Of a stretch of 64,000 bases of DNA, positions 33,655 through 44,593 are shown one piece after another. Numbering within the stretch: position 1 is the first letter of the stretch; every line of letters starts with the position of its first letter. Made by a program: the position numbers and the translations under genes. Origin of the DNA: Pollenia angustigena (taxonomy: Eukaryota; Arthropoda; Insecta; Diptera; Polleniidae); assembly GCA_930367215.1 (NCBI GenBank), contig OV884059.1, positions 67,303,393 through 67,367,392 of the forward strand. Direction: 5' to 3'. The notes under the pieces are model-generated. The model was not told the DNA's origin and made no database searches. It worked only from the letters and a program-made list of their open reading frames with translations.

Positions 33655-35055
33655 CTGAATTCCCAAAATATACCCTTTTTATACCCTTCACTGAATGTGA
33701 AAAAGGTACTGTAACTGTAATTTCTACAATATTGATCCTACACCCTATAAAGTATATATATTCTGGGCCCTTATGAAAAGCGAAGTTCAAAACCGGTTGT
33801 CTCTATTTAAACAAAATATTTACCAGTTTTATTTAGTTTTTGTCTAGTTGCTCTGTATTCTGCTCGCAAAGCTAACGCTTTTAATTTGAGGTTGAATGTG
33901 TTAACTTTTAATTTAAATACAAACATTTTTAAATTGGGTTGAAAGTGTGAACTTTAAAATGTAAAGTTTTCACTTTAATATTCAAAGTGCTAACATTAAT
34001 AATTTACATTTTAAAGTGTAAACTTTAAAATTAAATATTTTTCAATACGGCTGGTTTTCATACATGAAAATTTTTAATTTTAAAGTACCTTGTACTGGAT
34101 TTAAAGTGAGTTTAAAGTGTTTCTTTTCTGAGTATACTTATACGCTATAATGAAACGTAGATGCGCAGAAACATTTCATTTTTAAAAGTTGAATGCGCTA
34201 TCTTGGTTTATTTGTATCATGCGGTCTGTGAGACCGAGTTATTGAATTTTTTATTATGAACGAAGAGAGCGAGAGTATTGTGATTTCTGTTAGGTTCATC
34301 AACTTTAATAAACTTCAATTTCAATTTAGAGCGGTTTCAATTATGATTGTGGTGGTATTTTATCTCTTAAGAATTTAAACATATTTTACAAAGACTGAGA
34401 CGTTGCCAATTCGCTATAAGAAGCAAAAACGGGAGAATTCAACTCTCCTTTAGCTGAACTCTACAGACGCGACTTTGATATTTAACAAAAAAAATTTGTT
34501 TTGAAACTGAAAATCTTGTCCGATCGAAATGAAATTTTTTGTTGTTAATAAGCTTATAAAGCTTTCTAATATTAAAAAAAAAAAAAAAAAAAATCGAAAA
34601 AAAAAATTTTTGCTTGTATGGAATTTTTTTTTTTATCCTTTGAACTTTGACCTCAAAGGGGCAGGGGTAAAAGTTATCCGATTTGGCTGAAATTTTTTCC
34701 ACATCAGTTTTAGACCATGTGGCACAATATTCCGCCCGGGAGACATCAATATTAATACAAAAAAATTGCTCCATACATTTAGCTGCCACCCTAATGTATA
34801 TGTATACAAGTATATATAAATGTTTATATATAAATATAACTTAAGTTAATGGTAAAATTCTTTCTTAACACGTCGGTATATAAAACTATCAAATCGGTTA
34901 GACAATGGGTAATTTATGAGCAAAATACTCCAAAAATTGGCTAAAAAACATCAAATTTTTATAAAAACCTAAATTTTAGGGCTGCCATACGTCCTATGTA
35001 TATGACTTATATACCAAAATATCGGAAATTTTTATGAGTTATAACCGAAATACTG

Positions 35056-35284
35056 GGGTCTAATCACCGCATACGATATCGAGCAAAATTGATCGAAATT
35101 ATTTATTTTGGTATCTTGAAACTCGATATCGAATGAAATGTATTGAATTTGAAATAATAGCGTTCGACATCAGTAACTCGACATTACATTTATGGAGTTT
35201 TCATTCGATACGCCAGTGTCTATCGTATGCAAAAAATTCAATAGTTTATTCGATACGAAAGTATCGAATGCGGTGATTAGACAT
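35056..35284. mobile_element. Second tandem copy of the 229-bp MITE
   Basis: Same borders and CTG flanks as 33426-33654. One noticed difference is GCGTTCGACATC for GCATTCGACATC. It arose by duplication of the 1.63-kb unit, not by transposition. Confidence 0.85.
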
Positions 35285-36685
35285 CTGAATTCCCAAAATA
35301 TACCCTTTTTATACCCTTCACTGAATGTGAAAAAGGTACTGTAACTGTAATTTCTACAATATTGATCCTACACCCTATAAAGTATATATATTCTGGGCCC
35401 TTATGAAAAGCGAAGTTCAAAACCGGTTGTCTCTATTTAAACAAAATATTTACCAGTTTTATTTAGTTTTTGTCTAGTTGCTCTGTATTCTGCTCGCAAA
35501 GCTAACGCTTTTAATTTGAGGTTGAATGTGTTAACTTTTAATTTAAATACAAACATTTTTAAATTGGGTTGAAAGTGTGAACTTTAAAATGTAAAGTTTT
35601 CACTTTAATATTCAAAGTGCTAACATTAATAATTTACATTTTAAAGTGTAAACTTTAAAATTAAATATTTTTCAATACGGCTGGTTTTCATACATGAAAA
35701 TTTTTAATTTTAAAGTACCTTGTACTGGATTTAAAGTGAGTTTAAAGTGTTTCTTTTCTGAGTATACTTATACGCTATAATGAAACGTAGATGCGCAGAA
35801 ACATTTCATTTTTAAAAGTTGAATGCGCTATCTTGGTTTATTTGTATCATGCGGTCTGTGAGACCGAGTTATTGAATTTTTTATTATGAACGAAGAGAGC
35901 GAGAGTATTGTGATTTCTGTTAGGTTCATCAACTTTAATAAACTTCAATTTCAATTTAGAGCGGTTTCAATTATGATTTTGGTGGTATTTTATCTCTTAA
36001 GAATTTAAACATATTTTACAAAGACTGAGACGTTGCCAATTCGCTATAAGAAGCCAAAACGGGAGAATTCAACTCTCCTTTAGCTAAACTCTACAGACGC
36101 GACTTTGATATTTAACAAAAAAAATTTGTTTTGAAACTGAAAATCTTGTCCGATCGAAATGAAATTTTTTGTTGTTAATAAGCTTATAAAGCTTTCTAAT
36201 ATTAAAAAAAAAAAAAAAAAAAATCGAAAAAAAAAATTTTTGCTTGTATGGAATTTTTTTTTTTATCCTTTGAACTTTGACCTCAAAGGGGCAGGGGTAA
36301 AAGTTATCCGATTTGGCTGAAATTTTTTCCACATCAGTTTTAGACCATGTGGCACAATATTCCGCCCGGGAGACATCAATATTAATACAAAAAAATTGCT
36401 CCATACATTTAGCTGCCACCCTAATGTATATGTATACAAGTATATATAAATGTTTATATATAAATATAACTTAAGTTAATGGTAAAATTCTTTCTTAACA
36501 CGTCGGTATATAAAATTATCAAATCGGTTAGACAATGGGTAATTTATGAGCAAAATACTCCAAAAATTGGCTAAAAAACATCAAATTTTTATAAAAACCT
36601 AAATTTTAGGGCTGCCATACGTCCTATGTATATGACTTATATACCAAAATATCGGAAATTTTTATGAGTTATAACCGAAATACTG

Positions 36686-36914
36686 GGGTCTAATCACCGC
36701 ATACGATATCGAGCAAAATTGATCGAAATTATTTATTTTGGTATCTTGAAACTCGATATCGAATGAAATGTATTGAATTTGAAATAATAGCATTCGACAT
36801 CAGTAACTCGACATTACATTTATGGAGTTTTCATTCGATACGCCAGTGTCTATCGTATGCAAAAAATTCAATAGTTTATTCGATACGAAAGTATCGAATG
36901 CGGTGATTAGACAT
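36686..36914. mobile_element. Third tandem copy of the 229-bp MITE
   Basis: Same borders and CTG flanks as the other two, with the GCATTCGACATC form of the first copy. Confidence 0.85.
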
Positions 36915-37759
36915 CTGAATTCCCAAAATATACCCTTTTTATACCCTTCACTGAATGTGAAAAAGGTACTGTAACTGTAATTTCTACAATATTGATCCTA
37001 CACCCTATAAAGTATATATATTCTGGGCCCTTATGAAAAGCGAAGTTCAAAACCGGTTGTCTCTATTTAAACAAAATATTTACCAGTTTTATTTAGTTTT
37101 TGTCTAGTTGCTCTGTATTCTGCTCGCAAAGCTAACGCTTTTAATTTGAGGTTGAATGTGTTAACTTTTAATTTAAATACAAACATTTTTAAATTGGGTT
37201 GAAAGTGTGAACTTTAAAATGTAAAGTTTTCACTTTAATATTCAAAGTGCTAACATTAATAATTTACATTTTAAAGTGTAAACTTTAAAATTAAATATTT
37301 TTCAATACGGCTGGTTTTCATACATGAAAATTTTTAATTTTAAAGTACCTTGTACTGGATTTAAAGTGAGTTTAAAGTGTTTCTTTTCTGAGTATACTTA
37401 TACGCTATAATGAAACGTAGATGCGCAGAAACATTTCATTTTTAAAAGTTGAATGCGCTATCTTGGTTTATTTGTATCATGCGGTCTGTGAGACCGAGTT
37501 ATTGAATTTTTTATTATGAACGAAGAGAGCGAGAGTATTGTGATTTCTGTTAGGTTCATCAACTTTAATAAACTTCAATTTCAATTTAGAGCGGTTTCAA
37601 TTATGATTGTGGTGGTATTTTATCTCTTAAGAATTTAAACATATTTTACAAAGACTGAGACGTTGCCAATTCGCTATAAGAAGCAAAAACGGGAGAATTC
37701 AACTCTCCTTTAGCTGAACTCTACAGACGCGACTTTGATATTTAACAACAAAAATTTGA

Positions 37760-38372
37760 TTGGTGTGCAGCGCAATTGAAAACCTTAAACTTGTTGTTTT
37801 TGTTTAAGAAATTAATTTTAAAGGCCCAACCATAATTTGCATGAGCTGGTCCAAGCAACTGTGCTATAACATGAAAATCATATTTGTCAAACCATATTGA
37901 GGCTAAGGAAACTTTTCGTTTTTATGAAACTGTAGTTAGCTTAAGGAAAGTGTGAAACCTATCGCATATTCCGTACGGTTGTTTTTTGATTTTGGACAGT
38001 AGCCTAAACTATCTTACGCATATTATGTTTGTGCCTTAAGTCTGCAACTCTCAGGAATGGGTAGTCATCTTGCCGCGATGCGAGGGCTTAAGTAAAAAAA
38101 CGTTTAGAGTCATCGCCTGGGCCTCCCACGCCAGAAGGGTCTAAACCGAGTACGAACCAAGAACTACTGTCTATTAGCGTCTGTTTCTCCTAGTTGGAGC
38201 GGCCAATGACTATGCGTCCGGTCAACTGTTAGGCTTTCTGGAGGCTACCGGTGCGCAATTAAATCCACCAGCGTCTGTTCTCATATTGAGCGGCTGATGG
38301 TCTGCGTCTGTCTCCAAAGAAGCAACAGTAATCCTTTCTCCTGGCTGTTCTACCCAATACCAACCCCCTTAC
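37760..38372. other. Unrecognised stretch, GC-richer from 38040
   Basis: 38040-38372 is clearly richer in G and C than its surroundings and contains related blocks: AGCGTCTGTTTCTCC...GAGCGGCC, AGCGTCTGTTCTC...GAGCGGCT and, just after, GAGCGGCAAGCGTCTG. No open frame of note on either strand and no cloverleaf was recognised. It may be the GC-rich interior of an unidentified repeat. Confidence 0.4.
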
Positions 38373-38596
38373 CGAGCTACCTAAATAAGAGCGGCAAGCG
38401 TCTGTTTTATGTCAAAACTTTTAATTTTTACACAGTTTATACGAAACAAACCTTTAGAAGGCGAATTTAACACCACCCGGCTGGGAAATCTTATTTGATA
38501 AATCGCTTGGTCGTTTTATTTTATTGAAAATGTATTGGCAATAGAATTTTCATGTTTAAAAAAACGCTTGCCGCTCTTGTTTAGGTAGCTCAGTTA
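38373..38596. mobile_element. 224-bp MITE, GAGCTACCTAAATAAGAGCG ends
   Basis: GAGCTACCTAAATAAGAGCG (then GCAAGCGT) at the left and ACGCTTGCCGCTCTTG (then TTTAGGTAGCTC) at the right, inverted over about 28 bp. Related ends (GTACCTAAACAAAAGCGGCA) are found at 55367-55683. Confidence 0.75.
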
Positions 38597-39539
38597 GAAA
38601 TGTTTGAAAATTTACGCCCTACGAATCTGGTAAAGGGCTTCATAATTTCCAGAGACCCAATTTCTACAGCGTCGGTGTCAGGCTGCAGTATGTTGAAAAT
38701 CGAAATAATTTTTTCCTTGCTGTGAAAACTCAAATAAATGCTTTTCAGCACTGAACAAAATTTTAATTCATCCAGTGTCGACTGAAAGAATTAGAAGAGT
38801 AATTAGGCCTTAAGATGTAAAATATTGAAGAAAAAGTGTAACGCAAAGGTTTGTAGTATCAATTTAAGTCTAGAAAGCACATTAAAAAAGCTGGAAAAAA
38901 GTTTTATTGCAGTGTTGAATAATAACAATAAAAAATAATAATTTGTCTTCCGCAATAACATTCCATTACGTAGGTCACTGATATAAGAAATTAAAAAAAC
39001 CACGAACATGTTTCTTATAAGCTTTTTTGTTTACTTCAAGCAATTATTTTTTATAAGAAATTGATCTATACATATACAAAAAAGTTGCATTGTATTAGTA
39101 ATTGATGTTCTCTGTAATGCTTGAACCGAGGTAGGTTACGTCAATACCAAGGTTTTTATGTATGAACGGTCTTCAAATGTGTATTGGTTCATGAGTTATA
39201 GCCATTTAAATGAACACGAAACATGTATTTTGTTTGCATATAAACTTTGCGAATTTGAGTTAATATTTTAAAAAATTGAAATTCAGTTAGTTTTTAAATT
39301 CATTACCATTCGATTTTAGTATTTCAGGGTACGTTGGGGATTGTCTGTAGACTGATTTTGTTAAGTTTGCACGAAATCGGCCCAGGGATTCCGAAGATAT
39401 GGCATTTCGATTTTTCTATACATTCCCATACAAACATGAACAAAATGCCCTCCATTTTGAATTCCTCCGCAACGGCTTGACTGATTTTTATGAAATTTTT
39501 TTGTCTATTTGTTAGGTATGAGAATATGTCAGAAAGTAT
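38597..39539. other. No gene seen
   Basis: AT-rich. The 68-residue ORF at 38803-39009 (minus) has no features beyond hydrophobic residues and no support. Confidence 0.4.
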
Positions 39540-40020
39540 ATTTTATATCACTAGAGGGCGCAGAATAGGCCGAGTAGGGCAAAAGCTAATCCTCCCTATA
39601 TCTTCTTAGCTAATCAACTGGTTTTCTTAAAATTTGGATTGCAGGCACTGTAACATCGGAAAGGAAACACGGAATAGGGCGTGAAATAGGGTAAGAGGGG
39701 TAAAAGCTCCCCTCCCTATATCTTCTAAACTTTTTAATCGATTTTCTTGAAATCTCGTAGGCAAATAGTGTAATATCTGGAATGAACTATAGCCAATTAT
39801 TACTTAGGGCTTGAAATAAGGCAATAGAGGTAAAAGCTCCTCCTCCCCAATCTTCTTAACTAACCAACCGATTTTTTTAAAATTTGGCATGCAGCCACTG
39901 TCACATCTGAAAGGTGAAAGGCGTGAGTTAGGGCAATAGCGGTAAAAGCTTCCCTTCCCTATATCTTCTAAGCTAATGAACGGAGTTTCTTAAAATTTGG
40001 CATGCACGTTTTACACATTA
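39540..40020. repeat. Degenerate minisatellite, about four units of 120-130 bp
   Basis: Units contain GGTAAAAGCTCCCCTCCC, TATATCTTCT, CTAA-CAACCG, TTTTCTTAAAATTTGGCATG and a variable GTAACATCGGAAAGG-type part. The four units start near 39552, 39680, 39805 and 39925, with considerable divergence. Confidence 0.7.
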
Positions 40021-40309
40021 ACTCCCAATTTTAACAATTTAAGTTATGTATATTTAACTGTCAATTATAGCTGTCAAAACATATTGTTAACTGGAAGCAG
40101 TGATGTTAGATGTTTTTTTCGAATTATCGTCAAAATTTAAAAAAAAAATCGTCATAATCGTCATTAGTTCTGAAAAAAAAACCGTCAAAAAATCGTCATA
40201 TAAAAAATCGTTTTTTATCAACACGGATAAACTACTTATACTCTATTAAAACATAAAAAAATAATTTAGTATAAAATTATACAAAACCAAAAAATATAAA
40301 ATTTTTAAT

Positions 40310-41197
40310 CCTTAAGACGATTTAGTGGGGCTTTGATATTGCTCTCCGGAGATTTTCGTCAAACACTTCCTGTCATCCCCAAATCTTCTGCTGCGGATGA
40401 ACTTAACGCGTGCCTGTAATCGTCGTCTTTGTGGAGGCATGTCCAGAAGTTGCAATTGACCACAAACATGAGAGTCGCGTTGCAAAACGACCCATCGGCT
40501 GCTAAATTCTCGGGACAACTGCTGGAGCTTGGCAACGGCCAAATTCCTGTTGAGGTTTCGAATGGATTGATATCGTTCCCTGAACATTTTTGTGAATCAG
40601 CAAAGTCTTCCCTGGCATTGCACAAAATTACAAAAATCTCGATTGGATTCGTGAACGGGCAATACTAGCAGCGAAGAATAAGGACGTCGATAGCTAAAAC
40701 TTAATTATTCAAAGTCAAATCGCAGGACAACTGCATACGTACAAATCAGTTGACTGCGTGACCGACGAAAATGAACCGACAGCTGAAGGTGGTATCGATC
40801 ATAATCATGTTGCGGAATCTCAACCCTCCAAAAATGTCCAAATATTTCAACTGACCTTCCATTCCAATTCAAGCAGATTTAGTTCCCCGTTCGATTGACA
40901 TTTGCAATGACAATCAATAAATCGCAAAGCCAATCACTAGAAGTCTGTGAGATTAATCTCGAATTTCCCGTTTTCCGTACGGTCAGCTGTACGTTGCATA
41001 TTCGCGTGTTGGGAAACCGTCTTCGTTATTTGTTTTTGCGCCGGAAAATAAATCGAAAAACATTGTTCATTAAATCGCTCCCTACTGATTCCATTCAAAT
41101 AAATCACATTGAAAATATAAATATTTGTGTTGTATTATTCTAAAGTTTATCTGAAGGCTTAAAATTGGGACGAGGCGAAGTTCGTCGGGTCCGCTAG
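40310..41197 (+). pseudogene. Decayed Helitron helicase with intact 3' end
   Basis: Frames on the plus strand give, in order, GALILLSGDFRQTLPVIP (about 40328-40382), SSAADELNACL, SLWRHVQKLQLTTNMRVALQ (ORF 40429-40668), LLELGNGQIPVEVS, TISFP-like sequence, then AMTINKSQSQSLEVC and INLEFPVF (ORF 40895-41143) and a final LFVFAPENK-like stretch. GDFRQ, NMR and T.NKSQGQSL are conserved parts of the Pif1-like SF1 helicase of Helitrons. Here INKSQSQSL has lost a glycine, several shifts break the frame, and middle parts are deleted. The Rep domain and helicase N-terminus are absent. The 3' end is preserved (see 41168-41197). Confidence 0.85.
41168..41197 (+). other. Helitron 3' terminus: hairpin plus CTAG
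   Basis: GGACGAGGCGAAGTTCGTC forms a stem GACGA/TCGTC, followed after about 9 bases by CTAG (41194-41197) and a T outside. A subterminal hairpin and a CTRR end are the known 3' hallmarks of Helitrons. It ends the helicase remnant just upstream. Confidence 0.85.
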
Positions 41198-41959
41198 TAT
41201 TTATAAATATATATTCGCCTCTATACAAACAAAGAAAAAATTTTAATTGCCAGATTGAAGTGTTATAAAATTGATGCCAGATTAAAGTTTAAAATTAATT
41301 TATTGACGGAATGAAATAGTCAAAACCTAAGTGACTCTACATTAAAAATCGTCAATCGTCATTTTGGTAAAATCATCGAAAAAAATCGTCAAAATGACGT
41401 AAAATCGTCACATCTGACATCCCTGACTGGAAGTGAAATAAGGAGTAAATTGAATATTTTGAGCAAGTATGTACGCACTTGGTTGGATATTTTGCGTCAG
41501 CAAATATCGTATTGACGTGTAAATAAAAGATCTTATAAAAAGATTGTTTGTAGGTACTTTTATTATTGGTGCATGCAGGCGCGGATTCAGGGGGGGGGGG
41601 GAATAAGGAAATTTCCCCCCCGTAAATTATTAAAATATGTTTTGTTAATTTCGATAATACAAGAATTTCCAATAATAATTTTTTTTTTTAATGTACAAAA
41701 TTTTTGGAAATCCCAGCAAGGTTTTTTGTTTTTTTTTATGGAAGTTCTAACGAAATTTTCAATAATCCTAATAGTTATTTAATAGATATTTCAAATGAAA
41801 AATCTAGTTTACCGTATTCAAATACTTATTATTGCACATTCAATCCCAGCAGGTGCCATGTATATCCAAAGGCTAAACGTTTGACTTGATAATGCGTGCG
41901 GTTGAATTATTAATAAGCCCTAGTAAATGCAATATTTATGTATGTATGTGTTATATGAA

Positions 41960-43640
41960 TCAAAATTCTATTCGATAATTTTTGACGAAAGCACGAATTT
42001 GTCAGGGAAAAGCCAGATTTCCTTATCTTTAAGATATTTCAACATGCAAAAAAAAGTTTATAGGGATGAATTTATTGGCTTGATTGTAATCGCATTCAAA
42101 TGATATTGTTGACGTTGATGTGTCAATTGATGCGAAGGCACTATCATCAATAGGTGGCATGTCATAACGTCCAAAGTCATAGTGTCCATGGACAAGTACC
42201 ATAAAGGATTTTCTCCTCTATGGTATAAAAAACATGATTATTGGCCGGAATCATGGATTTTCTCCTCTATGGTATAACAAAAACCGACTTCGCTAACTAA
42301 AGCTTCACTGCATAGACGGCCTTCGGCCGGGCGCAAGGTATTTCTCCTCTATGGTATAACAAAAACCGGCTTCGCTAAGTAAAGCTTCTCTGCGTAGTCG
42401 GCCTTCGTTCAGAAACAAGGCATATTTTAGAAGCTTAACTTAGCGAAACCGTCCATGGACACTATGATACGGGATGTTATGACATGCCACCCATCAATAG
42501 TGCTTAAAGCTTTGACAAATTTTGGTCTTGACCTAAAAAATTGTGTAAAAGATGGAACAGATGGGTATCCTCTGATGTCAGCAGAAAATGGAGCTGTTAA
42601 AACACTCTGGAAACCACGACAAAGGCGAAACAAACGCCTTGCTATTCCCATATATCAAGAAACTCAATTTCTAAAAGCAATAAATTGCCATTAATACAAA
42701 AATCTGTATCATTTGTTAAAGAAACTACAAAATTTTTTAAATATAATCATCCCAAGCGAAACACAGTTTTAGCAAAGTATTTGGGAGCCAAACTCTCTAC
42801 ATTATGCGATCACGACTCAATTTAACACTTTGCAACAAGTGTACATCATATAGTAGAAGCTTTGGAAAAATATCTGAGTGGAAAGGTAGTATCTCTACCT
42901 TTATATTAAGGAACTCACTTAGTACTTTTAAATTTATTTGCGGAATATACATATAAAGTGTGATACTTGATGTTACAAAGCCACTTAGTATCATTTTACA
43001 AAAGCAAGACATAGATAGATCTTCAAAAAGGATCAAGCCTTATCAAAACTTTAATCATGAGCCTTGAAGGGAACAGAAATAAAACAAAAGAATATTTCAA
43101 ATCGATTTTTGAAAAAGTTTAAGTTATTTGCGTTCAAATCGAGGTTCCAATCGAAAAGACAAGATTTGAACGAAATAATCACATCCCAAATGTTGAAGAT
43201 TACTACCGAGTTGTTACATTCCTCTTATTGAATTTATTTTAGAAGATCTCAAAACACCTTTCCCAATAGTGAACATACCTAAACTTATACCTCAAAGTGT
43301 AATCAAGTCATATACAGATATAAAACTGTTAAAACCACAACTAGCTAATGAGCTGATTATATTTGATAAAAGAGATAAACACCTACTAACATCTAAACTT
43401 GAGCCTGATCTGTCAGATAACGTTGAAGATGCTTTAATAAACTGTGATGAAGATATCTACCCAAATCTAAGACAAATATTTCAAATGTTCGTTTCAATGC
43501 TCGTCAGTAAAGCTAAGAGCGGGAGGTCATTTCCTACCCTTCGTCGAATAAAAACATGACTCAGATCAACAATGACAGAAGACATACTGTATTGTCTAAA
43601 TTTGCCTCACAAGAAAATCAAAAATTGCTTATTTAAAAAT
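41960..43640 (+). pseudogene. hAT transposase, broken (P52rIPK/ZMYM-like type)
   Basis: Shifted plus-strand frames preserve the family order. An IIFDESTNLSGKSQISL-like part (about 41975-42035) holds the first catalytic Asp. FIGLI follows (about 42070), then, after the nested insertion, LKALTNFGLDLKNCVKDGTDGYPLMSAENGAVK (split here for length; 42503-42603) and a degenerate middle. ORF 43269-43559 holds ALINCDEDIYPNLRQIFQMF, then SGRSFPTLRRIKT, the counterpart of the AERSFS-TLRRIKT dimerisation block; the next bases encode LRSTM. The typical Ala-Glu of that block is lost. Stops, shifts and the 339-bp nested element make it non-functional. Confidence 0.85.
42153..42491. mobile_element. 339-bp TIR element, perfect duplication CATCAATA
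   Basis: GGTGGCATGTCATAACGTCC at the left and GATGTTATGACATGCCACC at the right, flanked by CATCAATA (42145-42152 and 42492-42499). Interior: two direct GC-rich units (GGATTTTCTCCTCTATGG ... CTTCGCTAACTAAAGCTTC ... CGGCCTTCG) framed by GTCATAGTGTCCATGG and its inverse. A larger relative is at 60093-61170. An 8-bp duplication fits hAT or P-like elements; no transposase is known from this copy. Confidence 0.88.
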
Positions 43641-43914
43641 ATTAATGTATATTGAACTGATCTTATATTTTATTTAACCTTTTTGTTGAGTTTTTTTTTT
43701 AATATAATATACACATATTGTTTTTAATAAACTTTAAAAAATCAAATTTTTTACTTTTTGTATCATACAAAATTTCCCCCCCGTAAAGCTCAAGCTGGAT
43801 CCGCGCCTGGGTGCATGTCACAATTTTGTTTGTATTCAGTTCAATACCAGAAGAAGTAGTGATAATAACAAACTTTTTTAACGTTTTGCTTTTGGAAATT
43901 GTTTAAATGACATC

Positions 43915-43990
43915 TTTAACCCTGATGATGCTACTCGATGTTTTGTAGCGAAATATTGGAAAATAAAATATGGTTTTATAAAAACAAAAA
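43915..43990 (+). repeat. CTGATGATG...GCGAAATATTGG retroelement-like end
   Basis: CCTGATGATGCTAC, then GTAGCGAAATATTGGAAAAT: the stem GCTAC/GTAGC can pair, as GGTCA/TGACC does in 6269-6310. The conserved outer parts with a changed but still paired stem suggest the hairpin matters. Possibly the terminus of a Penelope-like or other retroelement; nothing else of it is left. Confidence 0.5.
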
Positions 43991-44530
43991 ACTGGACCTC
44001 GAGCTTAATTTATTAGTTCTTTTATGTTAGAATAAAAAGGCCGAATAAAAATAAACTTAAATATTTCTTGTATCAGTTTTTTTTCTTACGAAAAGTTTTC
44101 GTATACAGAATAGTTTTTACTTTGACACATATGGAAAAAGACACGATGCTATGGAAATACTTTCTTAAAAGCGTTTTTACTTATATGTGATGTTCTTATA
44201 TCTTTTATAATTTAAAATGCGAAAAGTAAGCACGGATTTGCTAGTTATTTGGAAAATGACAAATAAAGGTATACAAAATTGAGGTATCATTTGAATTTTT
44301 ATAAAAAAGGGTTTTTTGAAATATTGAAAACAATTTTTTTATTTGCGTTTATTGCAAATAGGTTCCGGTTAAAATGATGTCGATCAACTGACACCTCTAC
44401 TGGCTCGGCAGGCACCCAATCTTTTACCAAAATGCTCCATAATTTTTTTCAACTAACTGTTGTCAATGGCTTATATCTGCTTGATAAAGTTGTTTTTAAG
44501 CTCTTGAGCTGTTTTGACTGTTGCTGTACA
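43991..44530. other. No gene seen
   Basis: AT-rich, no repeat, palindrome or credible ORF noted. Confidence 0.4.
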
Positions 44531-44535
44531 GTGTA

Positions 44536-44592
44536 CACTAGAGTGGTTCGGTCCACTAGAGTGGTTCGGTCCACTAGAGTGGTTCGGTCCAC
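44536..44592. repeat. 18-bp tandem repeat, three units
   Basis: ACTAGAGTGGTTCGGTCC occurs three times head to tail without mismatch, followed by AC. It translates as VVRSTR repeats in ORF 44432-44638, which is not considered a gene. It directly abuts the left arm of the inverted repeat at 44594. Confidence 0.95.
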
Positions 44593-44593
44593 A

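Larger units (their letters stand above)
32869..37759. repeat. Three near-identical tandem copies of a 1.63-kb unit
   Basis: Units at about 32869-34500, 34501-36130 and 36131-37759. Corresponding landmarks repeat with a spacing of 1630-1632 bp. I noticed only a handful of differences, among them the base in ATAAAATTATC/ATAAAACTATC, GATTGTGG/GATTTTGG in the second unit, and A/T run lengths. Each unit contains one foldback arm, a GTCTAATCACCGCAT MITE and the tail of a GGGTATA repeat. The 98-116-residue ORFs seen once per unit (starting MAAKCMEQ) are translations of the foldback arm. Either a recent unequal-exchange array or an assembly duplication. Confidence 0.9.
40098..41425. mobile_element. 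hAT element, perfect duplication ACTGGAAG
   Basis: ACTGGAAG flanks both ends (40090-40097 and 41426-41433). The left end CAGTGATGTTAGATG and right end CATCTGACATCCCTG are imperfect inverted repeats. The subterminal regions on both sides are full of AATCGTCA/TGACGATT motifs, like the family copies at 14380, 54088 and 63387. It carries a decayed Helitron (about 40310-41197) and no hAT transposase. Confidence 0.9.
41576..43809 (+). mobile_element. Full-length decayed hAT, perfect duplication GGTGCATG
   Basis: GGTGCATG lies at 41568-41575 and 43810-43817. The ends CAGGCGCGGATTCAG and CTGGATCCGCGCCTG are inverted with one mismatch. Next to them, AAATTTCCCCCCCGTAAA occurs at both sides in the same orientation, and the left end has a run of 12 G. 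The 2.2-kb element contains a broken hAT transposase (41960-43640), which is interrupted by a younger TIR element (42153-42491). Confidence 0.93.

Noticed and set aside
32863..36419. Repeated ORFs starting MAAKCMEQFF on the minus strand, and the similar ones at 32283-32670, as a small gene family
   Set aside because: They are translations of one foldback arm present on both strands and repeated by tandem duplication; they end in A/T-run read-through and have no conserved start or domain.
38040..38410. tRNA-derived SINE or RNA gene
   Set aside because: No A and B box pair and no cloverleaf could be recognised.
39552..40020. CRISPR-like array of repeats and spacers
   Set aside because: Units are diverged over their whole length with no constant repeat and unique spacer; it is a decayed minisatellite in eukaryotic DNA.
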